Below, piece by piece: positions 1 to 5,705 of a stretch of DNA of 10,913 nucleotides. The position numbers and the translations under genes were made by a program. Under the pieces are notes generated by a model. The model did not search any database, was not told the origin of the DNA, and saw nothing but the letters and a program-made list of their open reading frames with translations. Within the stretch, counting starts at the first letter, position 1. Every line of letters begins with the position of its first letter. Source of the stretch: Bacillota bacterium (GTDB lineage Bacteria > Bacillota > Dehalobacteriia > UBA4068); contig JAUMYD010000048.1 of the NCBI GenBank assembly GCA_030528765.1, positions 1-10,913 on the forward strand, given 5' to 3'.

Positions 1-1249
1 TCTGCTGCAGCTTCTGCTGCTGCTGCTGCTTCTGCATCTCTCCCTGGAGCAGGCAGGAGGTATTGGCGATGGCATAGAGCTCAAGCTCATTCACTGATTT
101 GGCTTTCTGCAGGAAATTATTGACTTTAGGCTTTAAAGCCCGTGTGCCCGCAGCGATGTTTTCCTCTTTCATGCTGCTCTGCAAAGCTTTCTCCGAAACA
201 TGCCCCTTCTGTCCTTCGGGGGTCTGCACCCCGATTTTCAGGATCCGTAAATATTCCATCCTGCTCAGATCCTCGCAGAACTGATCATCCTTTTTCAGCG
301 AGTCCAGGCTCCGCGGAGGCTGCCCCATGAGCATGGTTCTTAAGAGCTTCGTTTCCAGATTTTTCTCTTCAGCAATGAGTTTGTTCCAGTTCTGCTGAGC
401 ATCTTTTTCCACAGAGGCTTTTCTTGTGACTTTGGGCTTGAAATTCAGCAGATTGTTGAGCCTTTCCGGTCCTTCCACCCCACTCTGGGCAAAATAGCTT
501 TCTTCCATCTCCTGGGAAGCATTCAGGATCTGCTGCGCCAGCTCCACACGCTCGCGGCCTTTCTGTGTGCTGGGCCGATCACTCTTTTTCCCCAGATATT
601 CGTTTGCTTTTTGGGAGAGGTTGTTCAGGCGCTCATGGATCTCCGCAGGGCTGAGATCCTTCATTTGATCAGGGGCGCAGGCCTGCATGGCCTTATGCAT
701 CTCCTGGAATTCCGGGGAATTCCGGAAGGCGGATTTTGCGCTGGCATTCAGCTGTGCAGAGAGTGTGTCCAGGCCACTGCCGCTGAACACCTGGGAATAC
801 TCCTTTCCCTCCACCTGCTTGCTGCGGGTCTGCTTTTCCAGAGCCTCCAGGCGGCTGATGGGGCTGCTGTTTTCTTCCTCCAGGATCTTTTTCCCTTCCG
901 GTGTGGCAGCAGCTTCCTGCATTTTCCTGGTGATCTCGATATCTCTCCGCAGTGCATTTTTCAGGTTATTGAATATGAGCTGGCCGCCCCAGGCCGAAAG
1001 ATCATTCTGGCTTTCGCATGCTTCGAAAGCCTGCATGCACTCATTCTGCTTTTTCGCGTATTCGTTCAGAATGAACATAGGATCATCAATAGACTTATCT
1101 GCAAATGCAAAGTTTTCGTAGCCGGCTTCCAGTGCCTCCATGGCCGCGTTAGCCGACAAAAGGGAAAAATTGTTTTTCAGATTCCGAGCATGTTCCTCAA
1201 AACGCGATGAAACCTCTTTGTATCTATCTCCGAACAGCATAATTTCCAT
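1..1249 (-). CDS. Large helical Gln/Lys-rich protein of unknown function, 3' end beyond the window
   Basis: An open frame of 416 codons runs from an ATG at 1249 off the left edge with no stop, so the C-terminus is missing. I do not recognise the family. The protein starts MEIMLFGDRYKEV, is strongly charged and looks mostly alpha-helical, with no visible signal peptide or membrane segment. It ends in the window with a glutamine/lysine run (KQQQQQKLQQ, about residues 407-416). Recurrent helical stretches such as NNLKNALRRDIEI and IHERLNNLSQKANEYL suggest a cytoplasmic coiled-coil or bundle protein, which is inference. The start is uncertain: AGGAAGGG lies immediately before the ATG at 1249, while a second in-frame ATG at 1240 sits about 10 nt after GGAAGG and is better spaced. 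It lies downstream of the gatB terminator and probably has its own promoter. That it is coding rests on the long open frame and protein-like composition. Confidence 0.7.
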   Translation of the reverse strand, partial: MEIMLFGDRYKEVSSRFEEHARNLKNNFSLLSANAAMEALEAGYENFAFADKSIDDPMFILNEYAKKQNECMQAFEACESQNDLSAWGGQLIFNNLKNALRRDIEITRKMQEAAATPEGKKILEEENSSPISRLEALEKQTRSKQVEGKEYSQVFSGSGLDTLSAQLNASAKSAFRNSPEFQEMHKAMQACAPDQMKDLSPAEIHERLNNLSQKANEYLGKKSDRPSTQKGRERVELAQQILNASQEMEESYFAQSGVEGPERLNNLLNFKPKVTRKASVEKDAQQNWNKLIAEEKNLETKLLRTMLMGQPPRSLDSLKKDDQFCEDLSRMEYLRILKIGVQTPEGQKGHVSEKALQSSMKEENIAAGTRALKPKVNNFLQKAKSVNELELYAIANTSCLLQGEMQKQQQQQKLQQ

Positions 1250-1298
1250 CCCTTCCTGTTGTTTTGATCAGTGCTGCGCATAGCTGTATCCTATATCT

Positions 1299-1327
1299 TA
1301 TATACAAAATAGGGGATTTCCTTTAAA
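1299..1327 (-). promoter_or_regulatory. Candidate promoter for the unknown Gln-rich gene
   Basis: On the minus strand TTTAAA (1327-1322) is separated by exactly 17 nt from TATATA (1304-1299), each matching four of six consensus bases. This is about 50 nt upstream of the start at 1249. The area is AT-rich, and an 18-bp perfect palindrome of A and T (1343-1360) lies just upstream, where an UP-like element or a bend could act. It is a pattern match only. Confidence 0.35.
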
Positions 1328-1412
1328 AAAGTTTCAGGCTGCAAATAAAAATTTTTATTTTTTTCTGCATTTTGTGTTCTTGTTTTTTTCAGCCCGGCCC
1401 TGCGTTTTTAAA

Positions 1413-1463
1413 GGCAAAAAAGACACAGCAAATCCCCCCTCCCGGATGGGAGGGGGGATTTGC
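1413..1463 (-). terminator. Intrinsic terminator after gatB
   Basis: A perfect inverted repeat with 16-bp arms (1428-1443 and 1448-1463) and a GGAT loop forms a very stable C/G-rich hairpin. On the minus strand it is followed after a few bases by a TCTTTTTTG tract (about 1423-1414), the usual arrangement of a Rho-independent terminator. It sits about 70 nt beyond the gatB stop. There is no T tract on the plus side, so it acts in the minus direction. Confidence 0.85.
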
Positions 1464-1535
1464 CTATCCTGATTATCCGAAATCGGAGGCGTATCTCGTT
1501 TCTGCGCTGCTTCTCTGCTGCCTTTCCCGCAGTGC

Positions 1536-2963
1536 TCAGCTGAGCAGCTCCGTGAGGATCTGCCGGATCACAGCCGGGTCACCGGCGCCCTTCAGCTCCC
1601 GCATGGCCTGGCCGAAGAGGAAATCCAGGGCCTTGGCCTTGCCGCCCTTGAAATCCGCCACGGATTTGGGGTTTTCTTCCAGGATGCGTTCCAGCAGGCC
1701 GCGGACCTGATCGCTGCCGGCCACCTGATCCAGCCCCTGCTCCTGAATGAAGGCCGCCACATCCACGTTTTCCTCATAGACCGCAGCCAGCAGCCGTTTG
1801 GCATTGGGGCGGGTCAGCTCGCCGCTGTTCACCAGGCGGATGATCTCCGCCAGCTTCGCGCCCTCCATGGAGACATCATCCAGGCTGTGACCGGCCTTTT
1901 TGGAGAGGGCCAGCACTTCGCTGACGATCCAGTTGGCGGCATCCTGGGCCGGCGCGCCGGCGGCCATGGCTTCCTCAAAGAGAGCTGCCAGCGCCGGGCT
2001 GGCGGTGATGAGCCGGGCATCCTTTTCCTTCACGCCCAGCTCCTCCACATAGCGGCGGCATTTGGCATCGGGCATTTCCGGCAGCGCCTGCCGCACCCGC
2101 TCGATCCATTCCTCATCGATGACCACCGGCGGCAGATCGGGATGGGGGAAATAGAAATAGTCGGTGGCGTTCTCCTTCTCACGCATGGAGAAGCTGACGT
2201 TCTTTTCCGCGTCCCAGCCGCGGGTCTCCTGCACCAGGGGTTCGTCCCACTCGATGGCATCGATGTGCCGCTCCGTCTCATAGGCGATGGCCTTCTGGAT
2301 GGCGGTGAGGCTGTTCATATTTTTGATCTCTGTGCGAACGCCCAGCTTGGGGTCACCCTTTTCCCGGACGGAGATGTTGATATCCGCACGCATCAGGCCC
2401 TTTTCCATGCGGCAGTGGCCCACGCCTGCGTAGCGCAGCAGGGAGCGGAGCTTCTCCAGATAGGCCACCACTTCCTCGGCGGAGCGGAAATCCGGCTTGC
2501 TGACGATCTCCACCAGCGGCACGGAGCAGCGGTTATAATCCACCATGCTGATGCCGGAATGATCATCGTGCAGCAGCTTGCCCGCGTCCTCTTCCATATG
2601 GATCTGCTTGATGCCGATGCTCTTCTTGCCCTTGGAGGTTTCGATCTCCACGCTGCCCTCCACGCAGATGGGGGCATAGAGCTGGGTGGTCTGGTAGGAA
2701 TTGGAAAGGTCGGGGTAATAATAATTCTTCTTGTCGAAGGTGTTCACCCGGTTGATCTGGCAATTCGTCACCAGACCGGCGGCGATGGCCTTTTCCACCA
2801 CAGCCCGGTTCACCACGGGCAGCATGCCGGGCATACCGGCGCAGGCCGGGCAGACGTTCATATTCGCATCCTGGCTGCTGTCATTGGCGCAGGAGCAGAA
2901 GATCTTGCTGTTTGTGGCCAGCTCCACATGGACTTCCAGGCCCATTACCACTTCATATGCCAT
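1536..2963 (-). CDS. gatB: Aspartyl/glutamyl-tRNA(Asn/Gln) amidotransferase subunit B (GatB), divergent
   Basis: GatB binds the misacylated tRNA, activates its side-chain carboxylate with ATP and performs transamidation with ammonia normally supplied by GatA. At 475 aa it has normal family length. The N-terminus reads MGLEVHVEL, with a CxC...CxxC zinc-type motif (Cys23, 25, 38, 41), YPDL (about 83-86), HMEEDAGK (122-129) and VDYNRCSVPLVEIV (141-154), so the phosphorylation/metal-binding core is present. The C-terminal YqeY-like tail ends with NPKSVADFKGGKAKALDFLFGQ, as in the family. Several usually constant positions differ: the stretch normally reading RCDAN is RADIN (192-196), DYRYFP is DYFYFP (268-273), and ETRRF is ETRGW. 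The ATG at 2963 overlaps the gatA stop in TAATG and has AGGAGG 9 nt upstream, implying translational coupling. Confident as a GatB homologue; whether it is the cell's main one is unknown. Confidence 0.95.
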   Translation of the reverse strand: MAYEVVMGLEVHVELATNSKIFCSCANDSSQDANMNVCPACAGMPGMLPVVNRAVVEKAIAAGLVTNCQINRVNTFDKKNYYYPDLSNSYQTTQLYAPICVEGSVEIETSKGKKSIGIKQIHMEEDAGKLLHDDHSGISMVDYNRCSVPLVEIVSKPDFRSAEEVVAYLEKLRSLLRYAGVGHCRMEKGLMRADINISVREKGDPKLGVRTEIKNMNSLTAIQKAIAYETERHIDAIEWDEPLVQETRGWDAEKNVSFSMREKENATDYFYFPHPDLPPVVIDEEWIERVRQALPEMPDAKCRRYVEELGVKEKDARLITASPALAALFEEAMAAGAPAQDAANWIVSEVLALSKKAGHSLDDVSMEGAKLAEIIRLVNSGELTRPNAKRLLAAVYEENVDVAAFIQEQGLDQVAGSDQVRGLLERILEENPKSVADFKGGKAKALDFLFGQAMRELKGAGDPAVIRQILTELLS

Positions 2964-4231
2964 TAGTTTGCTCCTCCTTCCAGGATTTTCGCCACTGCCA
3001 GAGCCTCTTGATCCCGGCAGGTATCGGCGCAGATCTGCAGCGCGCCCATGCCATCTGCCAGCTCCCAGGGGAGGCTGAGCACAGGCAGACCGGCCAGGGC
3101 CGGGGCGGCGCTCAGGGCCAGATCCGCGGCGAAGCGTTCCTCTGCCTCCGCGGGCAGGGGGGCCATGCCCAGGCTGCCGGGGAGCAGCACTGCGGCGTAG
3201 CTTTCAAAGAGCTGGTCAAAGGCCTGCTTGATCAGGCCGCGCACCTGCAATGCCTTGTAATAATACTGCTCATAGCGACCCTTGGAAAGCACATAGGTGC
3301 CGAGAATGGCCTTGTATTTGGCAGTCTCGCCCATGGCTTCGCTGCGGCTCTTGCGGTAGAGCTCCTCGATATCCCGGTATTTCTCTGTGCGGTAGCCGTA
3401 TTTCACCCCGTCAAAGCGGGAGATGTTGTTGCAGCCCTCTGCCGCGGACATGACCTGCAGAGCCAAAGGCGCCAGCTCCAGATAAGGCAGCTCCACGGTC
3501 TCCACGCTGAGACCGGCTGCTTCCAGCTGCAGGGCGGCCTGTGCCAGCGGGGCTTCCCAGAGGGATCTTGCCGCCGCCGGGATCAGCAGAGCTACCTTCT
3601 TCCCGGAAAGCTCCACCGGGCTGTGGAGCTCCCAGCTTTCCTGCTGCAGGCTGGTGCCGTCCTTCCCATCATGGCCGCAGATGGCTTCCAGCAGCTTCGC
3701 TGCTTCATCCAGCTTGGGCGCTACAGCGCAGAGCTGCTCGGTGCTGCTGATATAGGAGATGAGGCCATAGCGGGAGGCCGCGCCGTAGCTGGGGCGCATG
3801 GCCACACAGCCGCCCATGGCAGCCGCGCTCAGAGCCGCGCCGCCCTCATCCAGCGCCAGCGCTGCTTCGGCGATGCCCTGCCGCACAGCCATGGCCGCGC
3901 CGGAGCTGAGCCGCTCTTCACCCGGCAGGGTGCAGGAGCCAAACCAGCTGCTGCTCAGCGGGCCCATGCCGAATTCAGCCATATTGCAGCGTGCCACCAC
4001 AGCATAGCCCTTTTTCTCCGCCCGGTCGATACATTCTGCCTGATAGGGCGGGCGGAAATTGTAGAGCATGTGGCTGCCTGCCGCGCAGACAGCGCCCTTC
4101 ATGATGATGCTATCCTCCACTGCCAGGGCAGTGGCATCCTCCGCAGCCCCTTCCAGCCAGGCTGCTTCCGTATTCACCAGGCAATTGCAGGCGTCTGCCG
4201 CCATGGCCTGGGCGATCTTGCTTTTGTCCAT
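2963..4231 (-). CDS. gatA: GatA-like subunit (amidase signature fold) lacking the catalytic residues
   Basis: GatA normally hydrolyses glutamine through a Lys/cis-Ser/Ser triad and channels ammonia to GatB. This 422-aa protein (usual length about 485) aligns along nearly its whole length: NMAEFGMG (83-90), MRPSYGAASRYGLI (145-158), FDGVKYGYR, SRSEAMG, LGTYVLSKGRYEQYYYKA and ALAGLPVLSLP. The catalytic positions are changed. The family GIKDNI appears as AVEDSI, so Lys is Glu39. The nucleophile segment SDTGGSIRQPA appears as LDEGGAALSAA, so Ser is Ala132. The GGSSGGS loop is reduced to RLSSGA (107-112), leaving the cis-Ser replaced or shifted by one residue. I checked these codons directly (GAG 4117-4115, GCG 3838-3836). 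The gene is uninterrupted, with AAGGAGG 7 nt before ATG, and lies between gatC and gatB. It is therefore probably an expressed, non-amidase subunit rather than a pseudogene; the glutaminase loss is inferred. Confidence 0.93.
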   Translation of the reverse strand: MDKSKIAQAMAADACNCLVNTEAAWLEGAAEDATALAVEDSIIMKGAVCAAGSHMLYNFRPPYQAECIDRAEKKGYAVVARCNMAEFGMGPLSSSWFGSCTLPGEERLSSGAAMAVRQGIAEAALALDEGGAALSAAAMGGCVAMRPSYGAASRYGLISYISSTEQLCAVAPKLDEAAKLLEAICGHDGKDGTSLQQESWELHSPVELSGKKVALLIPAAARSLWEAPLAQAALQLEAAGLSVETVELPYLELAPLALQVMSAAEGCNNISRFDGVKYGYRTEKYRDIEELYRKSRSEAMGETAKYKAILGTYVLSKGRYEQYYYKALQVRGLIKQAFDQLFESYAAVLLPGSLGMAPLPAEAEERFAADLALSAAPALAGLPVLSLPWELADGMGALQICADTCRDQEALAVAKILEGGAN

Positions 4232-4243
4232 ATCGCTGCCTCC

Positions 4244-4525
4244 TTAATCTGCGACCCGGGGCACAGAGAAGCAATGCTCCGCCTGCTCCGGCGCGCCTGC
4301 CAGGATCTCCTCCCGGCTGATGCTCTGGGAAACCTGATCCTCCCGGTAGACCGGGACGATGCCTTTTGCGTAGACCATGATGGGTGCATCCCCCAGCTCT
4401 GCCTGAGCCAGAGGCGCCAGCGCCCCGATGCTCTGCTCCAGGCGGGCAAAGATGCGCTCTGCCTCTTCCTCGCCCAGGGCGAATTTGTTGATCGCCGCCA
4501 GCTTGTCGAATTCTTTTTTGTCCAT
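4244..4525 (-). CDS. gatC: Aspartyl/glutamyl-tRNA amidotransferase subunit C (GatC)
   Basis: GatC is the small belt-like subunit that wraps GatA and GatB and stabilises the complex. The product is 93 aa, normal for the family. It has the N-terminal helix pattern FDKLAAINKFALGEEEAERI, a central VPVYRED segment equivalent to the family's LREDxx region, and the typical FSVPRV ending. I chose the ATG at 4525 (MDKKEFDKL) because GAGG lies 7 nt upstream; the frame stays open upstream to 4621, but that extension has no family similarity. Its TAA stop runs into the AAGGAGG ribosome binding site of gatA, 12 nt before the gatA ATG, so gatC, gatA and gatB form one operon. Confidence 0.88.
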   Translation of the reverse strand: MDKKEFDKLAAINKFALGEEEAERIFARLEQSIGALAPLAQAELGDAPIMVYAKGIVPVYREDQVSQSISREEILAGAPEQAEHCFSVPRVAD

Positions 4526-4554
4526 GTGTGTACCTCGCTCTTTCTGGCTGTTTC

Positions 4555-4590
4555 TGTATAAAAAGCTGTGAAACCTGAAAAGCTGTGAAA
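4555..4590 (-). promoter_or_regulatory. Tandem 13-bp direct repeat beside a possible gatCAB -10 element
   Basis: AAAAGCTGTGAAA occurs twice on the plus strand (4561-4573 and 4578-4590), separated by 4 bp (period 17). On the minus strand the copies lie directly upstream of TATACA (4560-4555), a plausible -10 element about 30 nt before the gatC start. A weak TTTTCA lies inside the repeats at a 15-nt spacing. The placement over a -35 region would suit a regulator, but no known operator is recognised. Confidence 0.35.
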
Positions 4591-4638
4591 TCGATGTTGT
4601 TTTGGGAAAGGCTGAAAGCAAAGACGGCGAAGCCCTTT

Positions 4639-4676
4639 AAAGTTTCTTGCTTCTTCTTTTCAAAGAAGAAGGGTTT
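4639..4676 (+). repeat. Intergenic hairpin repeat, copy 1
   Basis: A 38-bp element beginning AAAGTTTCTTGC and ending GAAGGGTTT, identical to copy 2 at 4777-4814. Its core is an inverted repeat with 10-bp arms CTTCTTCTTT / AAAGAAGAAG (4650-4659 and 4662-4671). It lies upstream of gatC in the gap between ybaK and gatC. Function is unknown; it could act as a weak terminator, attenuator or RNA-stabilising stem. Confidence 0.85.
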
Positions 4677-4695
4677 ATATCTTTTTTTTAAAACC

Positions 4696-4719
4696 CCAAC
4701 TTTCTTGAAAGAAAGTTGG
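4696..4719. repeat. 24-bp perfect palindrome between repeat copies 1 and 2
   Basis: CCAACTTTCTT (4696-4706) and AAGAAAGTTGG (4709-4719) are perfect inverted repeats around a 2-base centre. It is preceded by a T/A run and followed by CAAAGAACTTTG. It resembles the neighbouring hairpin repeats in composition and is probably a relative. The 4526-4853 gap between gatC and ybaK otherwise contains no gene that I can support. Confidence 0.75.
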
Positions 4720-4776
4720 ACAAAGAACTTTGGTATTCGGGCTGCGGCGTGGATCAGAGCTGCCAGCCAGGCGCCA

Positions 4777-4814
4777 AAAGTTTCTTGCTTCTTCTTTTCA
4801 AAGAAGAAGGGTTT
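4777..4814 (+). repeat. Intergenic hairpin repeat, copy 2
   Basis: Identical over all 38 bp to copy 1 at 4639-4676. It ends about 40 nt beyond the ybaK stop in the direction of ybaK transcription, so it would lie in the 3' end of that transcript. Confidence 0.85.
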
Positions 4815-4853
4815 ACCGAGCCTCTGTCTTACTTTTCCCTTTTCAGCAAAATT

Positions 4854-5342
4854 TTAGCAAAGCTCCGCATAATTCCCGCCGATCAGCCCCAGCAGATCAT
4901 CAGGCCTGCACTCGATCTGGCAGCCGATGCGCCCGCCGGAAAAGACCATGGTCTCCAGCAGCACGGCGCTTTCATCCACCCAGGTGGGGAAGGGCTTTTT
5001 CATGCCGATGGGGGAGCAGCCGCCGCGGACATAGCCGGTGAGCTTGGTCAGATCCTTCACCGGGGCCAGCTGGATGGATTTTACGCCCGCAGCCTTCGCT
5101 GCCTTTTTCAGATCCAACTCCTGATCCACGGGGATCACGAAAACGAAATATTGCCCGGGCCCCGGCCCCTGAGAGACCAGGGTCTTATAGACCTGCTCAT
5201 AGCTGCGGCCGATCTTATCCGCCACCGCTTCCCCGTCGATATGCCCGTCTGAGGCATCGTAGCTGTGGGATCGGTATTCGATGCCCGCGCCGTCCAGCAG
5301 GCGCATGGCGTTGGTCTTTGCAGGCTCTTTTTCTTTGGCCAT
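4854..5342 (-). CDS. ybaK: YbaK/EbsC-type Cys-tRNA(Pro) deacylase
   Basis: Members of this family clear mischarged tRNA, typically Cys from tRNA(Pro), by a substrate-assisted mechanism in the cytosol. The 162-aa product spans the single YbaK domain: YKTLV (52-56, containing the conserved functional Lys53), FVFVIPVDQELDLKKAAKAAG (about 67-87), and the hallmark LTKLTGYVRGGCSPIGMKKPFP (about 98-119), ending with the IECRPDDLLGLI strand-helix. The start at 5342 (MAKEKEPAKTNAM) has AAAGGAGG with 7-nt spacing. It stands alone between two repeat-rich gaps, with gatC 328 nt downstream and DUF1846 upstream beyond a terminator. Family assignment is firm. The exact substrate could also be another prolyl-tRNA editing target, since related paralogues differ. 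Confidence 0.93.
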   Translation of the reverse strand: MAKEKEPAKTNAMRLLDGAGIEYRSHSYDASDGHIDGEAVADKIGRSYEQVYKTLVSQGPGPGQYFVFVIPVDQELDLKKAAKAAGVKSIQLAPVKDLTKLTGYVRGGCSPIGMKKPFPTWVDESAVLLETMVFSGGRIGCQIECRPDDLLGLIGGNYAELC

Positions 5343-5527
5343 GCTGTACCCTCCTTTGGAGTGGATTGTGCTTATCGAAAACGATGAAGGTCTTTTTTGT
5401 GATCAGAAAGGCTGAAAAGTCCTTGCTCTTTTTAAAAAAGATGGAACTCCGGGGTTTCTTCGAAAACCCTCTAAAAACACTTATTTTGGGGTCGATGTTT
5501 CTGAATGGAGACAAGGCCCAAATATTA
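5343..5527. other. Upstream region of ybaK, no gene; decayed repeat module
   Basis: I see no coding potential here. GAAAACGATG (5377-5386) and GAAAGGCTGAAA (5406-5417) recur in the same order upstream of gatC (4587-4596 and 4606-4617). They are followed by a sequence resembling a degraded copy of the hairpin repeat (CTCTTTTTAAAAAAGATG, about 5426-5443) and an imperfect GGGTTT...AAACCC hairpin (about 5454-5472). No convincing ybaK promoter was found. Confidence 0.4.
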
Positions 5528-5565
5528 AAAGTTTCTTGGTTCTTCTTTTCAAAGAAGAACGGTTT
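5528..5565 (+). repeat. Intergenic hairpin repeat, copy 3, with compensatory stem change
   Basis: It matches copies 1 and 2 over 38 bp except for two positions that pair with each other in the hairpin. The outer C-G pair of the stem (4650/4671 in copy 1) is G-C here (5539/5560). The stem is thus preserved although both bases changed, which argues for a structured element rather than a chance palindrome. Confidence 0.85.
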
Positions 5566-5568
5566 TCT

Positions 5569-5609
5569 CCTCGCTTAGACCAAGTCCGTAGCAAACTCCG
5601 GATCGCACG
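5569..5609 (-). pseudogene. Remnant of the 3' end of a second DUF1846 gene copy
   Basis: Read on the minus strand, 5607-5575 encodes CDPEFATDLV and a stop. The intact neighbouring gene ends CDPEFATELV and a stop, followed by the same GCGAGG. Over 41 bp (5569-5609 against 5700-5740), 34 bases are identical, and all seven differences fall at third codon positions, six of them synonymous. Nothing similar precedes it: the branched terminator of the intact gene begins at once. It looks like the stub of a homologous copy lost by deletion or displaced by a diverged allele. Confidence 0.75.
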
Positions 5610-5632
5610 GTTTCCCGGCGGAGCCGGGAAAC
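5610..5632 (-). terminator. Second hairpin downstream of DUF1846
   Basis: GTTTCCCGGC (5610-5619) and GCCGGGAAAC (5623-5632) form a perfect 10-bp stem with a 3-nt loop. It lies just past the main terminator in the minus direction. There is no U tract, so it may be only an auxiliary stem or part of a repeat. Confidence 0.45.
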
Positions 5633-5638
5633 ACTTTC

Positions 5639-5695
5639 AAAAAGGAGCTGTCGCTACAGCGCTCCCTGTGCCTGGCGGCACAGCCGCTCCTTTTT
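5639..5695 (-). terminator. Branched terminator of the DUF1846 gene, potentially bidirectional
   Basis: Outer arms AAAAAGGAGC (5639-5648) and GCTCCTTTTT (5686-5695) enclose two smaller hairpins: GCTGT/ACAGC (5647-5660) and CTGTGCC/GGCACAG (5666-5683). On the minus strand the structure ends in GCTCCTTTTT, 11 nt or more after the stop at 5706, as expected for a terminator. The outer arms have T runs on both strands. GGAGC can alternatively pair with GCTCC at 5661-5665. Confidence 0.75.
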
Positions 5696-5705
5696 GGTCC
5701 CTCGC

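Noticed and set aside
2..36. CAG-type simple repeat as a non-coding microsatellite
   Set aside because: It lies in frame within a long open reading frame and mixes CAG with AAG and CTG codons, so a Gln/Lys-rich protein segment explains it.
1887..2966. 359-codon plus-strand open frame opposite gatB
   Set aside because: It is a shadow of gatB, with no recognisable protein features.
2963..4231. gatA as a decaying pseudogene
   Set aside because: There is no frameshift or stop, the ribosome binding site is strong, the stop overlaps the gatB start, and structural motifs are well preserved. Loss seems confined to catalytic positions.
2912..4561. 549-codon open frame on the plus strand opposite gatA and gatC
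   Set aside because: It is antisense to clearly recognisable genes, has a composition typical of GC-rich shadow frames (many Ala, Gly, His, Leu), and shows no family resemblance or ribosome binding site.
4639..4814. CRISPR-like array from the two identical 38-bp repeats
   Set aside because: Only two copies are adjacent, the interval is 100 bp and contains another palindrome, and there are no cas genes.
5639..5695. tRNA-like cloverleaf downstream of the DUF1846 gene
   Set aside because: It has arms and hairpins, but no tRNA-like D/T-loop sequences, no anticodon arm of proper size, and flanking A and T runs typical of a terminator.
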